DNA of 64,000 bases from Flavonifractor hominis (lineage in GTDB: Bacteria; Bacillota; Clostridia; Oscillospirales; Oscillospiraceae): assembly GCF_040095835.1 (NCBI RefSeq), contig NZ_JBBMFT010000003.1, positions 248,001-312,000 on the forward strand, read 5' to 3'. The notes under the pieces are model-generated. The model did no database searches. It saw only the letters and a program-made list of their open reading frames with translations, and had not been told where the DNA came from. Below, in pieces: positions 32,404 through 40,501 of the stretch; positions within the stretch are counted from its first letter, which is position 1; every line of letters starts with the position of its first letter. A program made the position numbers and the translations under genes.

Positions 32404-32497
32404 ACACTTAACAGCTGCAAGGCTGAGAAGAGGCCCTGGAGCGCAGTGGCGCCGGCGGTCCTGGGGCGGAGAGAACACACAACGGGAGGAATGAACT

Positions 32498-33949
32498 ATG
32501 GCAACCGAGAAAAAACTGGAGTTCATAGGCGGCAACGGCACATCCCTATTGCCATTCATCGTGTTCATCGTCATCACCATCGGGCTTTCCTTTGTGAATG
32601 CGGCGGATCTGAACATGATGATCGCCTCCGGCGTGATCGGATTGATCGTCGGAATGCTGTTTTGTAAGAACAAGACGATGTATTGGGACTTTATTCTGGA
32701 TGGACTGGGCGACAAAATGGCTATGACAGCCGTATTGATCTGGCTGATCGTGGGCATTTACGGCACGATCCTCCGGCAGGGGCAGCTGGTGGAGGGGCTG
32801 GTGTGGCTCTCCGTGAAGCTGAACCTCTCCGGTGCGGCGTTCTGTGTGGCGGCCTTCCTGTTTTCCGCGGCCTTCGCGCTGGCCACCGGCGCGGCCTTCG
32901 GAACGGTGGCGGCCATGACCCCCATCCTGTATCCGGTCGGCATCATCATGGGCTGTGATGCGGCGGTCCTGGGCGGCGCCATCATCTCCGGCGCCATCTT
33001 CGGCGACAACATCGCCCCTGTTTCGGATACCACCATCGTTTCCACCACCGGGCAGCTCTACCGCAACAAGCCCGGCTGCGCGGAGATCGGCGGCGCGGTG
33101 AAAGACCGCTCCAAGTATGTGCTGCCGGCATTTGTCGTCTCCGCGGTGCTGTTTTTCCTCTTTGGCGGCGCCAAGGGCGGCGCTGGGCTGGACGCCTCCG
33201 TGGCCGAGGGCCTGGTGGCTTCCCACCAGAACCCCGCCGGCCTGCTGATGCTCATCCCCACTGCGGTCGTCATCATCATGGCCGTTACCGGCAAGAATCT
33301 GTTTGTGACCCTGCCGGTGGGCATCATCGTGGCGGTAGTCGTGGGCCTGGGCGCCGGGCTGTTCGGCGTGAGCGATCTGTTCCATCTGGAGAACGGCGTG
33401 GCCGCCGGCGCGCTGCCCACCGGTGTGGCGGGCATGCTCAACGTGTGCATCCTGCTGATGGTCGTGGTCTCCATGGGCAACCTGCTGATCAAGAGCGGCT
33501 TTATGGAGCAGCTGGTGGAGCGGCTGTCCCGGAACATCAAGACCACCCGCGGCGCCGAGCTGCTGATCTTCCTCTTCTCCACGGCCTTCTCCGTGCTCAT
33601 CAGCGCCATCAACACCATTCCCAACATCTGTGCCTCGCCTCTGGTCAATGCGCTGGGGCAGAAGGCCAAGCTGCATCCCATCCGCAGAGCCAATTTCCTG
33701 GCGGTGGCCTGCGACTCCTTTAACGCCTGCATGCCCTTCGGCGGCTCGGTGCTGCTGCTGCTGGGCTGCATCAAGACGCTGGCGGCCGATGCCAGCTACA
33801 TCACGGTCCCCTCGCCCAATGCGTTCCTGACGACCTGCTTCTATCCCTGCGTGCTGTGGGTGGTCATGCTCATCGCGGTGCTGACCGGCTGGGGCCGAAT
33901 CTATGAGGGCAAAAACGGCGAGCCTGTGAAGGAACTGCCCAAGGACTGA
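32498..33949 (+). CDS. NhaC-family Na+/H+ antiporter or amino-acid transporter
   Basis: 483 residues, about 11-12 membrane helices. NhaC/YuiF-type blocks: SGAIFGDNIAPVSDTTIVST, AAAFGTVAAMTPILYP, INTIPNICASPLVNALGQKAKLHPIRRANFLAVACDSFNACMPFGG. The family exchanges Na+ with H+, and several members carry organic substrates. Directly followed by a hydrolase and D-serine dehydratase, so D-serine uptake is as likely as pH control, by context only. ATG at 32498 with GGGAGG 8 bases upstream. Confidence 0.85.
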   Translation: MATEKKLEFIGGNGTSLLPFIVFIVITIGLSFVNAADLNMMIASGVIGLIVGMLFCKNKTMYWDFILDGLGDKMAMTAVLIWLIVGIYGTILRQGQLVEGLVWLSVKLNLSGAAFCVAAFLFSAAFALATGAAFGTVAAMTPILYPVGIIMGCDAAVLGGAIISGAIFGDNIAPVSDTTIVSTTGQLYRNKPGCAEIGGAVKDRSKYVLPAFVVSAVLFFLFGGAKGGAGLDASVAEGLVASHQNPAGLLMLIPTAVVIIMAVTGKNLFVTLPVGIIVAVVVGLGAGLFGVSDLFHLENGVAAGALPTGVAGMLNVCILLMVVVSMGNLLIKSGFMEQLVERLSRNIKTTRGAELLIFLFSTAFSVLISAINTIPNICASPLVNALGQKAKLHPIRRANFLAVACDSFNACMPFGGSVLLLLGCIKTLAADASYITVPSPNAFLTTCFYPCVLWVVMLIAVLTGWGRIYEGKNGEPVKELPKD

Positions 33950-33971
33950 CGGGTAAGGAGACGAACGGGAT

Positions 33972-34736
33972 ATGATGGAAGCGACGATTCTCAACAGCCG
34001 GGGCAAGGACATGCTCTGTCTGATCGAGTATAAAGATCCCTCCGTGCGGGGGAAGCGGGTCGTGCTCTACAAGCACGGCTTCTGCGGCAACAAGATCGCC
34101 CCTCACCGGATGATGGCCAATCTGGGCCACCAGCTGGCGGAGGAGGGCTACACGGTCATCCGCTTTGACTGCGTGGGCGCCGGCGACAGCGAGGGCGACT
34201 GGTCGGATATGACCATCTCCGGTGAGATCCAGGACCTCAAGCTGGTGCTGCACTGGATCCGCCGGGAGCTGTGCCCGGAGAAGCTGATGGTGATCGGCTA
34301 CAGCATGGGCGGTCTGGAGACCGCGGTGTGCTGCCGGGAGGTGCCGCTGGACGGCATCCTGTTCTGGAGCCCGGTGAGCCAGGCGGTGGACTGCTTCCGC
34401 CACCTTTTGGGGGAGGAGCGTTTTGCCGCCGGAATGGGCGGACAGAACGTGGATTTCTGCGGCGACCGGGTAGGCAAGGAGTTCTTCCAGGACTTGGAGA
34501 GCCCGGCGCTGGACGGCCTTGCGGCCATCCGGGGCTTTGAGAGGCCGGTGTTTCTCATCCACGGCAGCGCGGATACCGATGTGCTCCCCGAAAATTCCCG
34601 GCGGTATATGGACGTACTGCCCGGCGCGGAGCGCCATCTGGTGGAGGGCGCGGGCCACGGCTACGATGGCTGGGCGCTGCAGGACGAGCTGTGGAAGTGG
34701 TCGAAGGAGTACATACACCGGATCATGAACAGGTAG
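33972..34736 (+). CDS. alpha/beta hydrolase family protein
   Basis: 254 residues. Nucleophile elbow GYSMGG near residue 113, an oxyanion KHGFCGNK, FDCVGAGDSEGDW, and the late D (HGSADTDVLPENS) and H (GAGHGYDG) of the triad. Family: S9/X15-like lid-less esterases. Substrate unknown. It begins 22 bases after the transporter gene; AAGGAG is about 11 bases upstream. Its place between transporter and D-serine dehydratase suggests it releases the substrate from an ester or peptide, but this is conjecture. Confidence 0.8.
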   Translation: MMEATILNSRGKDMLCLIEYKDPSVRGKRVVLYKHGFCGNKIAPHRMMANLGHQLAEEGYTVIRFDCVGAGDSEGDWSDMTISGEIQDLKLVLHWIRRELCPEKLMVIGYSMGGLETAVCCREVPLDGILFWSPVSQAVDCFRHLLGEERFAAGMGGQNVDFCGDRVGKEFFQDLESPALDGLAAIRGFERPVFLIHGSADTDVLPENSRRYMDVLPGAERHLVEGAGHGYDGWALQDELWKWSKEYIHRIMNR

Positions 34737-34785
34737 GTCAGACCGCAGGCGGCAAAAACATAGGACAGCGAGGTAATTGGAAAAA

Positions 34786-36114
34786 ATGAATATAGAGCAG
34801 TTGGAACAGGCCCATCCGATCCTCCGGGAGATGGCCCGGGGCCAGGAGGTCACGTGGATCAATCCCGATCTGGCGGATGTGGAAACGGCCATGCGGGGCG
34901 TCACCCTTTCCGCGGACGATGTGGAGCAGGCCGAGCAGCGCCTGCAGCGGTTTGCGCCCTTTATCCGGGCCAGCTTTCCCGAAACTGCGGCCACCGGCGG
35001 GCTGATCGAATCGCCCCTGCGGGCGATCCCCGCCATGCAGGCGGCCCTGAACCGGGAGGGGTGCGGGCTCCGCGGCCGGCTGATGCTGAAGATGGACAGC
35101 CATCTGGCGGTGGCCGGCTCGGTGAAGGCCCGGGGCGGAATCTACGAGATTCTGAAGTACGCGGAGGATCTGGCCCTGTCCCATGGGAAAATTACGCCGG
35201 GGGAGAGCTATGAGCGCTTTGCCGCGCCGGACATGAAGCGCTTTTTCTCGGACTACTCCGTCCATGTGGGCTCCACCGGGAACCTCGGGCTGTCCATCGG
35301 CATCATCAGCGCCGCGCTGGGTTTCCGTGTGAACGTACACATGTCGGCCGACGCCAAGCAGTGGAAAAAGGACCTGCTGCGGGCCAGGGGCGTCAACGTG
35401 ATCGAGTACACCGGCGACTACGGCAGAGCGGTGCAGGAGGGCCGGGCTCTGGCCCAGCGGGATCCGGAGAGCTACTTTGTGGACGATGAAAACTCCCAGA
35501 ATCTGTTTTTGGGATACGCCGTGGCCGCCGGCCGGCTGCGCCGCCAGATGGAGGAGCAGAACATCGCCGTGGACCGGGACCACCCGCTGTTTGTGTACAT
35601 CCCCTGCGGCGTGGGCGGCGCTCCGGGCGGCATTACTTTCGGACTCAAGCAGATCTACGGCGACCATGTCCATGTGTTTTTCGAAGAGCCCACCCAGGCC
35701 TGCTGTATGGCGCTGGGCATGATCACCGGACTGCACAACGACATCTGCGTTCAGGATATAGGGCTGACCGGGCGGACCGAGGCCGACGGGCTGGCGGTGG
35801 GCCGCCCCTCCCGGTTCGTGGGCAAGACCATCCGTCAGATGCTGGCAGGGGAGTTCACGGTGCGCGATGAGAAGCTCTATCACTATATGAAAGAGCTGAT
35901 GGACACCGAGGACATCTTCATCGAGCCCAGCTCCTGTGCGGCGTTTGAAGGGCCCGCCCGTCTGTGCAGGGATGCGGCCAGCCGGGCCTTCCTGGATCGG
36001 ATGGAGCTGACCGGACGGCTGGATGCCGGTACCCACATCGTCTGGGCGACCGGCGGGAGCCTGGTGCCGGAGGCGGTCCGGCAGGAATACCGGCAGAAAG
36101 CGCAGCAGGCGTAA
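34786..36114 (+). CDS. dsdA: D-serine dehydratase
   Basis: 442 residues, the same length as E. coli DsdA. Matches throughout: WINPDLADVETA, ETAATGGLIESPLRAIPAMQ, the PLP lysine Lys114 in DSHLAVAGSVKARGGIYEIL, SVHVGSTGNLGLSIGIISA, HMSADAKQWKKDLLR, VDDENSQNLFLGYAVA, and the glycine loop PCGVGGAPGG. Converts D-serine to pyruvate and ammonia. ATG at 34786 (GAGGT 11 bases upstream); TTG at 34777 is too close to the ribosome site. Last gene of the operon before a strong terminator. Confidence 0.95.
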   Translation: MNIEQLEQAHPILREMARGQEVTWINPDLADVETAMRGVTLSADDVEQAEQRLQRFAPFIRASFPETAATGGLIESPLRAIPAMQAALNREGCGLRGRLMLKMDSHLAVAGSVKARGGIYEILKYAEDLALSHGKITPGESYERFAAPDMKRFFSDYSVHVGSTGNLGLSIGIISAALGFRVNVHMSADAKQWKKDLLRARGVNVIEYTGDYGRAVQEGRALAQRDPESYFVDDENSQNLFLGYAVAAGRLRRQMEEQNIAVDRDHPLFVYIPCGVGGAPGGITFGLKQIYGDHVHVFFEEPTQACCMALGMITGLHNDICVQDIGLTGRTEADGLAVGRPSRFVGKTIRQMLAGEFTVRDEKLYHYMKELMDTEDIFIEPSSCAAFEGPARLCRDAASRAFLDRMELTGRLDAGTHIVWATGGSLVPEAVRQEYRQKAQQA

Positions 36115-36129
36115 CCATACCGTTTGAAC

Positions 36130-36179
36130 AAACGATCCCCCCAGCAGGGCCTTATCGGACCCTGCCGGGGGGATCGTTT
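36130..36179. terminator. bidirectional terminator
   Basis: Arms of 20 bases (36130-36149 and 36160-36179, one mismatch), with TTTT on the plus side, between dsdA and the convergent metal ATPase gene. Confidence 0.88.
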
Positions 36180-36184
36180 TGGAT

Positions 36185-38038
36185 TCAGCGCCGGCTGCCC
36201 AGGCGCAGCGCGCGCATGGCGTTGAGAATGGCAATCACCGATACGCCCACGTCGGCAAATACAGCCTGCCACATGCTGGCCTTCCCCACGGCGCTGAGGA
36301 TCAGCACCAGCAGCTTGACCGCCAAGGCAAAGGTGATGTTCTGGCGCACGATGGTCAGGGTGCCCCGGGCGATGGCGATGGCGTCGGCCAGCTTGGAGGG
36401 CTTGTCGTCCATGAGCACCACGTCGGCGGCCTCAATGGCGGCGTCCGAGCCCAGCGCGCCCATGGCGATGCCCACGTCGGCCCGGGAGAGGACGGGGGCG
36501 TCGTTGATGCCGTCGCCCACGAAGGCCAGCGCCCCCCGGGGGGAAAGCTGCTCCAGCAGCGCCTCCACCTGGCGCACCTTGCCGTCGGGGAGCAGCTGGG
36601 CGTGGACCTCATCCACCCCCACCTCCCGGGCGATGGCCTCGCCCACTGGGGCGGCGTCGCCGGTGAGCATAACGGTGCGGCGCACGCCGCAGGCCTTCAG
36701 AGCGGCCACTGCCTGGGCAGCGTCCGGCTTGACGGCGTCAGAGATGACGATGTGCCCCAGGTAGGCCCCCTCGCAGGCCACGTGGACGGTGGTCCCCACC
36801 CGGTGGCAGGGGTGCCAGGACACGCCCAGCTCCTCCATCAGCTTGTCATTGCCCACCCAGACCGGGCGCCCGTCCACGATGGCGTGTACGCCCCGCCCGG
36901 AGCGCTCCTCCACGCCGGAGACGCGGGAGGGGTCCAGCTCCATACCCCAGGCCTCCCGCAGGGAGCGGGAGATGGGGTGGTCGGAGTAGCATTCGGCCAG
37001 GGCGGCCAGCTCCAGCAGGCGGTGCTCGTCACAGTGGTCGGGGTGGATGGCGGTGACGTTGAACACCCCCTGGGTCAGGGTGCCCGTCTTGTCAAAGACC
37101 ACCAGTTCCGTCCTGGCCAGCACCTCCAGATAGTTGCCGCCCTTGACCAGAATACCGTCCCGGGAGGCCGCGCCGATGCCGCCGAAGAAGGACAGGGGCA
37201 CGGAGATGACCAGGGCGCAGGGGCAGGAGACCACCAGGAAGTTGAGGGCCCGGTGGATGGAGTCCACCCACGGGATGGCGCTCACCAGCGGCGGCAGAAC
37301 GGCCAGCACCACGGCGGCCAGCACCACGATGGGGGTATAGTAGCGGGCAAAGCGGGTGATGAACTGCTCCGAGCGGGCCTTTTTGGCGCTGGAGTTCTCC
37401 ACCAGATCCAGGATACGGGAGACGGTGGACTGCTCGAAGGCGCGGGTCACACGCACCCGCAGAAGGCCTGAGAGGTTGACGCAGCCGGAGATCACGTCGT
37501 CCCCCGGCTGGACCGGGCGGGGGAGGGACTCCCCGGTGAGGGCGGCGGTGTCCACGCTGGAGGAGCCCTCCAGCACCACGCCGTCCAGCGGGATGCGCTC
37601 CCCGGCCTTGATGACGATGACCGCCCCCACGGCCACGTCCTCCGGGTCGGCCTGACGCAGCTGTCCGTTCTCCTCCACGTTGGCGTAGTCGGGGCGTAGG
37701 TCCATCAACGAGGCGATGGAGGCCCGGGAACGGCCCACCGCGTAGCTCTGGAAGAGCTCGCCCACCTGGTAGAACACCATGACGAACACGGCCTCGGGGT
37801 ATTCCCCGGTGGCCAGAGCGCCCACCGTGGCCAGGGCCATGAGGAAGTTCTCGTCAAAGACCTGGCCGTGGGCAATGTTGCGCACGGCCCGCCAGAGCAC
37901 ATCCCAGCCGACCACGGCATAGGGGATCAGGAAAGCGGCCAGCCGCAGCGGACCGGAAAGGGGCAGCGCCAGAAACAGGACAAACAGGGCCGCGCTGATG
38001 AGGATGCGCGCCAGCATCCGGGTTTGCTTTTTACTCAT
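36185..38038 (-). CDS. heavy-metal P-type ATPase (Zn/Cd/Pb type)
   Basis: 617 residues. Eight-helix P1B topology: metal-site CPC (SCPCALVISVPLSFFGGIGAAS), phosphorylation DKTGTLTQG, actuator AALTGESLPRP, hinge GDGINDAPVLSRADVG, and an HP motif (SDHPIS). Exports divalent soft metals. It has no N-terminal metal-binding domain; a separate 72-residue HMA protein is encoded just upstream. Start ATG at 38038 with AAAGGAG. Operon arsR - HMA - ATPase under a metal-responsive promoter. Confidence 0.93.
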   Translation of the reverse strand: MSKKQTRMLARILISAALFVLFLALPLSGPLRLAAFLIPYAVVGWDVLWRAVRNIAHGQVFDENFLMALATVGALATGEYPEAVFVMVFYQVGELFQSYAVGRSRASIASLMDLRPDYANVEENGQLRQADPEDVAVGAVIVIKAGERIPLDGVVLEGSSSVDTAALTGESLPRPVQPGDDVISGCVNLSGLLRVRVTRAFEQSTVSRILDLVENSSAKKARSEQFITRFARYYTPIVVLAAVVLAVLPPLVSAIPWVDSIHRALNFLVVSCPCALVISVPLSFFGGIGAASRDGILVKGGNYLEVLARTELVVFDKTGTLTQGVFNVTAIHPDHCDEHRLLELAALAECYSDHPISRSLREAWGMELDPSRVSGVEERSGRGVHAIVDGRPVWVGNDKLMEELGVSWHPCHRVGTTVHVACEGAYLGHIVISDAVKPDAAQAVAALKACGVRRTVMLTGDAAPVGEAIAREVGVDEVHAQLLPDGKVRQVEALLEQLSPRGALAFVGDGINDAPVLSRADVGIAMGALGSDAAIEAADVVLMDDKPSKLADAIAIARGTLTIVRQNITFALAVKLLVLILSAVGKASMWQAVFADVGVSVIAILNAMRALRLGSRR

Positions 38039-38069
38039 GGGGCATCGCTCCTTTGAACGAAAGGTTCGG

Positions 38070-38288
38070 TTACAGGAGGATTTTGCAGTCCGGCTCCACC
38101 TTCCTGCACAGCTTGACGGCCTGGGCCAGAATGGCGTCAAAGCGCTCGTCGTCGGCGTCCAGGGTGAGCTTTTGGCTCAGAAAGCTGACGCTGACGGCGT
38201 TTACCCCATCCAGCTTGGCGATGGCGGCCTCCATCTTGGCCGCACAGTTGGCGCAGTCCAGATCCTGCAGTTTAAAGTGCTTTTTCAT
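38070..38288 (-). CDS. heavy-metal-associated (HMA) domain protein
   Basis: 72 residues: MKKHFKLQDLDCANCAAKMEAAIAKLDGV, the ferredoxin-like HMA fold with DCANCA, matching the N-terminal domain of CadA/ZntA. Probably passes metal to the P-type ATPase encoded 31 bases downstream. A free-standing version of a domain normally fused to the pump. Confidence 0.9.
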   Translation of the reverse strand: MKKHFKLQDLDCANCAAKMEAAIAKLDGVNAVSVSFLSQKLTLDADDERFDAILAQAVKLCRKVEPDCKILL

Positions 38289-38312
38289 GCAACGGTCTCC
38301 TTTTCACAAATA

Positions 38313-38675
38313 TTATTCCGCCACGTGCTCCATACCCTGGTCCAGGATGGTGCGCACATGTCCGTCGGCCAGGGAGTAAAACACGGTCTTGCCTTCCCGG
38401 CGGTATTTGATCAGCTTGCTCTGCTTCAGTGCCCGGAGCTGGTGGGAGATGGCCGACTGCGTCATGCCCAGCAGCTGGGCGATGTCGCACACGCACATCT
38501 CCGATTCAAACAGGACATACAAAATCTTGATGCGGGTGGAATCGCCGAACAGCTTGAACAGCTCGGCCAGATCGTACAGGATCTCTTCGTCCGGCATATT
38601 CTGGTTGACCTGCTCCACGATATCCTCGTGGACGTGGATGTAGTCGCAGTGTTCCGCCTCTTTGGGAGCGGTCAT
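38313..38675 (-). CDS. ArsR/SmtB-family metal-sensing repressor (CadC-like)
   Basis: 120 residues. Winged helix with FKLFGDSTRIKILYVLFESEMCVCDIAQLLGMTQSAISHQLRALKQSKLIKYRREGKTVFYSLAD. The CVCD pair plus N-terminal His/Cys (EHCDYIHVHED) are the alpha3/alpha3N metal ligands of CadC-like sensors; a C-terminal helix with His (DGHVRTILDQGMEH) could form the alpha5 zinc site. De-represses the arsR - HMA - ATPase operon with Cd/Zn/Pb. Promoter and operator lie directly upstream. Confidence 0.93.
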   Translation of the reverse strand: MTAPKEAEHCDYIHVHEDIVEQVNQNMPDEEILYDLAELFKLFGDSTRIKILYVLFESEMCVCDIAQLLGMTQSAISHQLRALKQSKLIKYRREGKTVFYSLADGHVRTILDQGMEHVAE

Positions 38676-38700
38676 GGTGTCACGCCCTTTCTAATCTAAC

Positions 38701-38751
38701 ATATGAACAAATGCTCATATATGATTATACGCAGAAGTTAGGGCGTGTCAA
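38701..38751 (-). promoter_or_regulatory. metal-resistance operon promoter with ArsR/SmtB operator
   Basis: Minus strand TTGACA (38746-38751), 16 bp, TATAAT (38724-38729). An inverted repeat ATATGA-8-TCATAT (38701-38720) lies directly downstream of the -10, closely matching the SmtB/CadC operator consensus. Confidence 0.88.
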
Positions 38752-38779
38752 GGAAAAAATAAAAAAAGCAAAAAAACAG

Positions 38780-38807
38780 TTGACATATTCAAATATTTGA
38801 ATATAAT
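38780..38807 (+). promoter_or_regulatory. promoter of arsR2-trxR-trxA with a perfect palindrome in its spacer
   Basis: TTGACA (38780-38785), 16 bp, TATAAT (38802-38807). A perfect 20-bp palindrome (38785-38804, core TTCAAATATTTGAA) fills the spacer and overlaps both boxes, a strong repressor-site layout. Confidence 0.88.
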
Positions 38808-38840
38808 AATATTAGAAAAAACGAATGAGAGGTGAGACGC

Positions 38841-39149
38841 ATGCAGGACGAAGCGGCAGTCTATACCGAGAAGGCGGAGTTGCTCAAGGTGCTGGCCCAT
38901 CCCGTGCGGCTGCGGATCGTCCGCGGGCTGCTGGTGTGCGGGTGCCGCAACGTGGGATGTATGGAGGCCAACACGGGTCAGTCCCAGTCCTGTATCTCCC
39001 AACATCTGATGCGCCTGAAGGCCGCGGGAGTGGTCAAGGCGGCCCGGTCGGGCAACGAGGTCTATTATGAGATCGCAGATCCCCAGGTGGCGGGCGTGAT
39101 CGCCGCGGTATTTGGGGACCGGGAGGAGGATTACCAATGTACGATATAG
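38841..39149 (+). CDS. ArsR-family repressor of the thioredoxin operon
   Basis: 102 residues. KAELLKVLAHPVRLRIVRGLL, a cysteine-rich turn (CGCRNVGC) and QSCISQHLMRLKAAGVVKAARSGNEVYYEIAD. The CxC..C cluster at the start of the HTH suggests thiol or metalloid sensing, rather than the CVCD zinc type seen in the neighbour. Starts at ATG 38841 (AGGTGA 5 bases upstream). Its stop overlaps the trxR gene by 13 bases. Confidence 0.88.
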   Translation: MQDEAAVYTEKAELLKVLAHPVRLRIVRGLLVCGCRNVGCMEANTGQSQSCISQHLMRLKAAGVVKAARSGNEVYYEIADPQVAGVIAAVFGDREEDYQCTI

Positions 39150-40018
39150 CCGTGGTCGGCGGTGGTCCGGCGGGATTGTCCGCCGCGGTCCAGGCCCGGG
39201 CGCGCAACAAGTCGGTGCTGCTGGTCAGCGGCGACGTGCGGGACAATCCGCTCTACCGGACCGAGCGGGTGGACAATTACCTGGGGTTTTATAACCGCAG
39301 CGGCCGGGAGCTGCTGGAAGCCTTCCGCAGCCACGCCGATGCCATGGGGGTACAGCTCCGGGAAGGCCGGGTGCTGAATATCCTGCCTGTGGGCGACACA
39401 TTCTACCTGAGTATCGGCAGTGAGGTGGAGCAGGCCCGCGCGGTGGTGCTGGCCACCGGAGTGGCCCGAGGGCGCAAGTTCCCCGGGGAAGCGGAGTATC
39501 TGGGCCGCGGCGTGAGCTACTGCGCCACCTGCGACGGGATGCTCTACCGCAACCGGGAGGTTGTGGTGGTGGGCCGGGCGGCCGACGCCCCTCACGAGGC
39601 CAACTACCTTCGGGAGCTGGGGTGCAAGGTGACCTACGTCAGCGCTCAGCCGCCGGAGGGGCTGCGCCCGGACATTCCCTTTGTGAAGGGGAACCGGGTG
39701 GAGATCCAGGGCGGTCGGAACGTGGAGGCCGTCCGGGTAGATCGGGCGACCATCCCCTGCGAAGGCGTATTTATCCTGCGCTCCTCCATGGCCCCGGATG
39801 ATCTGATGACCGGCCTGGAGCTGGAAAACGGATATATCCGCACCGGGCGGGACGGGGCCACCGCCATCCCCGGGGTCTTTGCCGCCGGGGACTGTACCGG
39901 CGTTCCCCTGCAGGTTTCCAAGGCCGTTGGGGAAGGCCAGGTGGCCGGACATCGGGCCGCAGAATATTGCGATGCACAGCAAAGAGAAGAAAAAACAGAA
40001 GATAAAGAAAGGATGTAA
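39137..40018 (+). CDS. thioredoxin reductase-like flavoprotein
   Basis: 293 residues. FAD motif DIAVVGGGPAGLSAAV, redox pair CATCDG with Cys129 and Cys132, a modified NAD(P)H motif VVVVGRAADAPHEANYL, and the FAD end FAAGDCTG. The usual GGGxSA NADPH loop is altered, so the electron donor may not be NADPH. Coupled to the ArsR gene upstream by overlap and to thioredoxin 5 bases downstream; a complete small redox operon. Confidence 0.88.
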   Translation: MYDIAVVGGGPAGLSAAVQARARNKSVLLVSGDVRDNPLYRTERVDNYLGFYNRSGRELLEAFRSHADAMGVQLREGRVLNILPVGDTFYLSIGSEVEQARAVVLATGVARGRKFPGEAEYLGRGVSYCATCDGMLYRNREVVVVGRAADAPHEANYLRELGCKVTYVSAQPPEGLRPDIPFVKGNRVEIQGGRNVEAVRVDRATIPCEGVFILRSSMAPDDLMTGLELENGYIRTGRDGATAIPGVFAAGDCTGVPLQVSKAVGEGQVAGHRAAEYCDAQQREEKTEDKERM

Positions 40019-40023
40019 CGAAT

Positions 40024-40338
40024 ATGGCTACCATTCATCTGACCAATGACGCATTTGACAAGGCGGTTTCCAACGGACTGGCCATGGTGGACTTTTGGGC
40101 TTCCTGGTGCGGTCCTTGCAAGATGCTCTCCCCGGTGATCGAGCGCCTGGCGGAGCAGTATGAGGGCAAGGCCCTGGTGGGTAAGGTCAATGTGGACGAT
40201 GAGCCCAACCTGGCCATGCGCTTCGGCGTGATGAGCATTCCCACGGTGGTGTTCCTCAAGGACGGCAAGGAGATCGACCGCAAGGTGGGCGTCATGCCGG
40301 AAGCCAGCTACACCGCGGTGCTGGATCAGAACCTGTAA
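40024..40338 (+). CDS. trxA: thioredoxin
   Basis: 104 residues with VDFWASWCGPCKMLSPVIERLAEQY (Cys29/Cys32), the cis-proline loop MSIPTVVFLKDGK and typical length. Protein disulfide reductant, reduced by the flavoprotein upstream. ATG 40024, 5 bases after trxR. Confidence 0.96.
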   Translation: MATIHLTNDAFDKAVSNGLAMVDFWASWCGPCKMLSPVIERLAEQYEGKALVGKVNVDDEPNLAMRFGVMSIPTVVFLKDGKEIDRKVGVMPEASYTAVLDQNL

Positions 40339-40347
40339 CAAGCGCGG

Positions 40348-40380
40348 AAAGGCGCCTCCCCTCTGCGGGGAGGCGCCTTT
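40348..40380 (+). terminator. terminator of the thioredoxin operon
   Basis: A perfect 14-bp inverted repeat (40348-40361 and 40367-40380) leading into TTTGTTTT. Confidence 0.9.
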
Positions 40381-40401
40381 GTTTTGCCATAAGAGAAAGA
40401 A

Positions 40402-40453
40402 ATGATTTTATAAGAAATCATCATTTTACTTTATGGTTCTTTCCGCGTATAAT
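40402..40453 (+). promoter_or_regulatory. promoter of the TrxR-like gene, with an upstream inverted repeat
   Basis: TTTACT (40425-40430), 17 bp, TATAAT (40448-40453). ATGATTT (40402-40408) and AAATCAT (40415-40421) form an inverted repeat just upstream of the -35 and could be an activator site. Confidence 0.65.
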
Positions 40454-40501
40454 GAAGGCACAACAAACAGGACAGGCTTTGAAAAAAGGAGAGGATCCAA
40501 T

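Noticed and set aside
32405..32475. Possible TPP-type riboswitch before the NhaC-type gene (GGCTGAGA-like)
   Set aside because: The rest of the THI box (conserved AACCTGATC and terminal pairing) is missing.
32546..34012. 488-residue open frame opposite the NhaC-type transporter
   Set aside because: His/Gln/Gly-rich shadow of a hydrophobic gene; the transporter motifs are on the plus strand.
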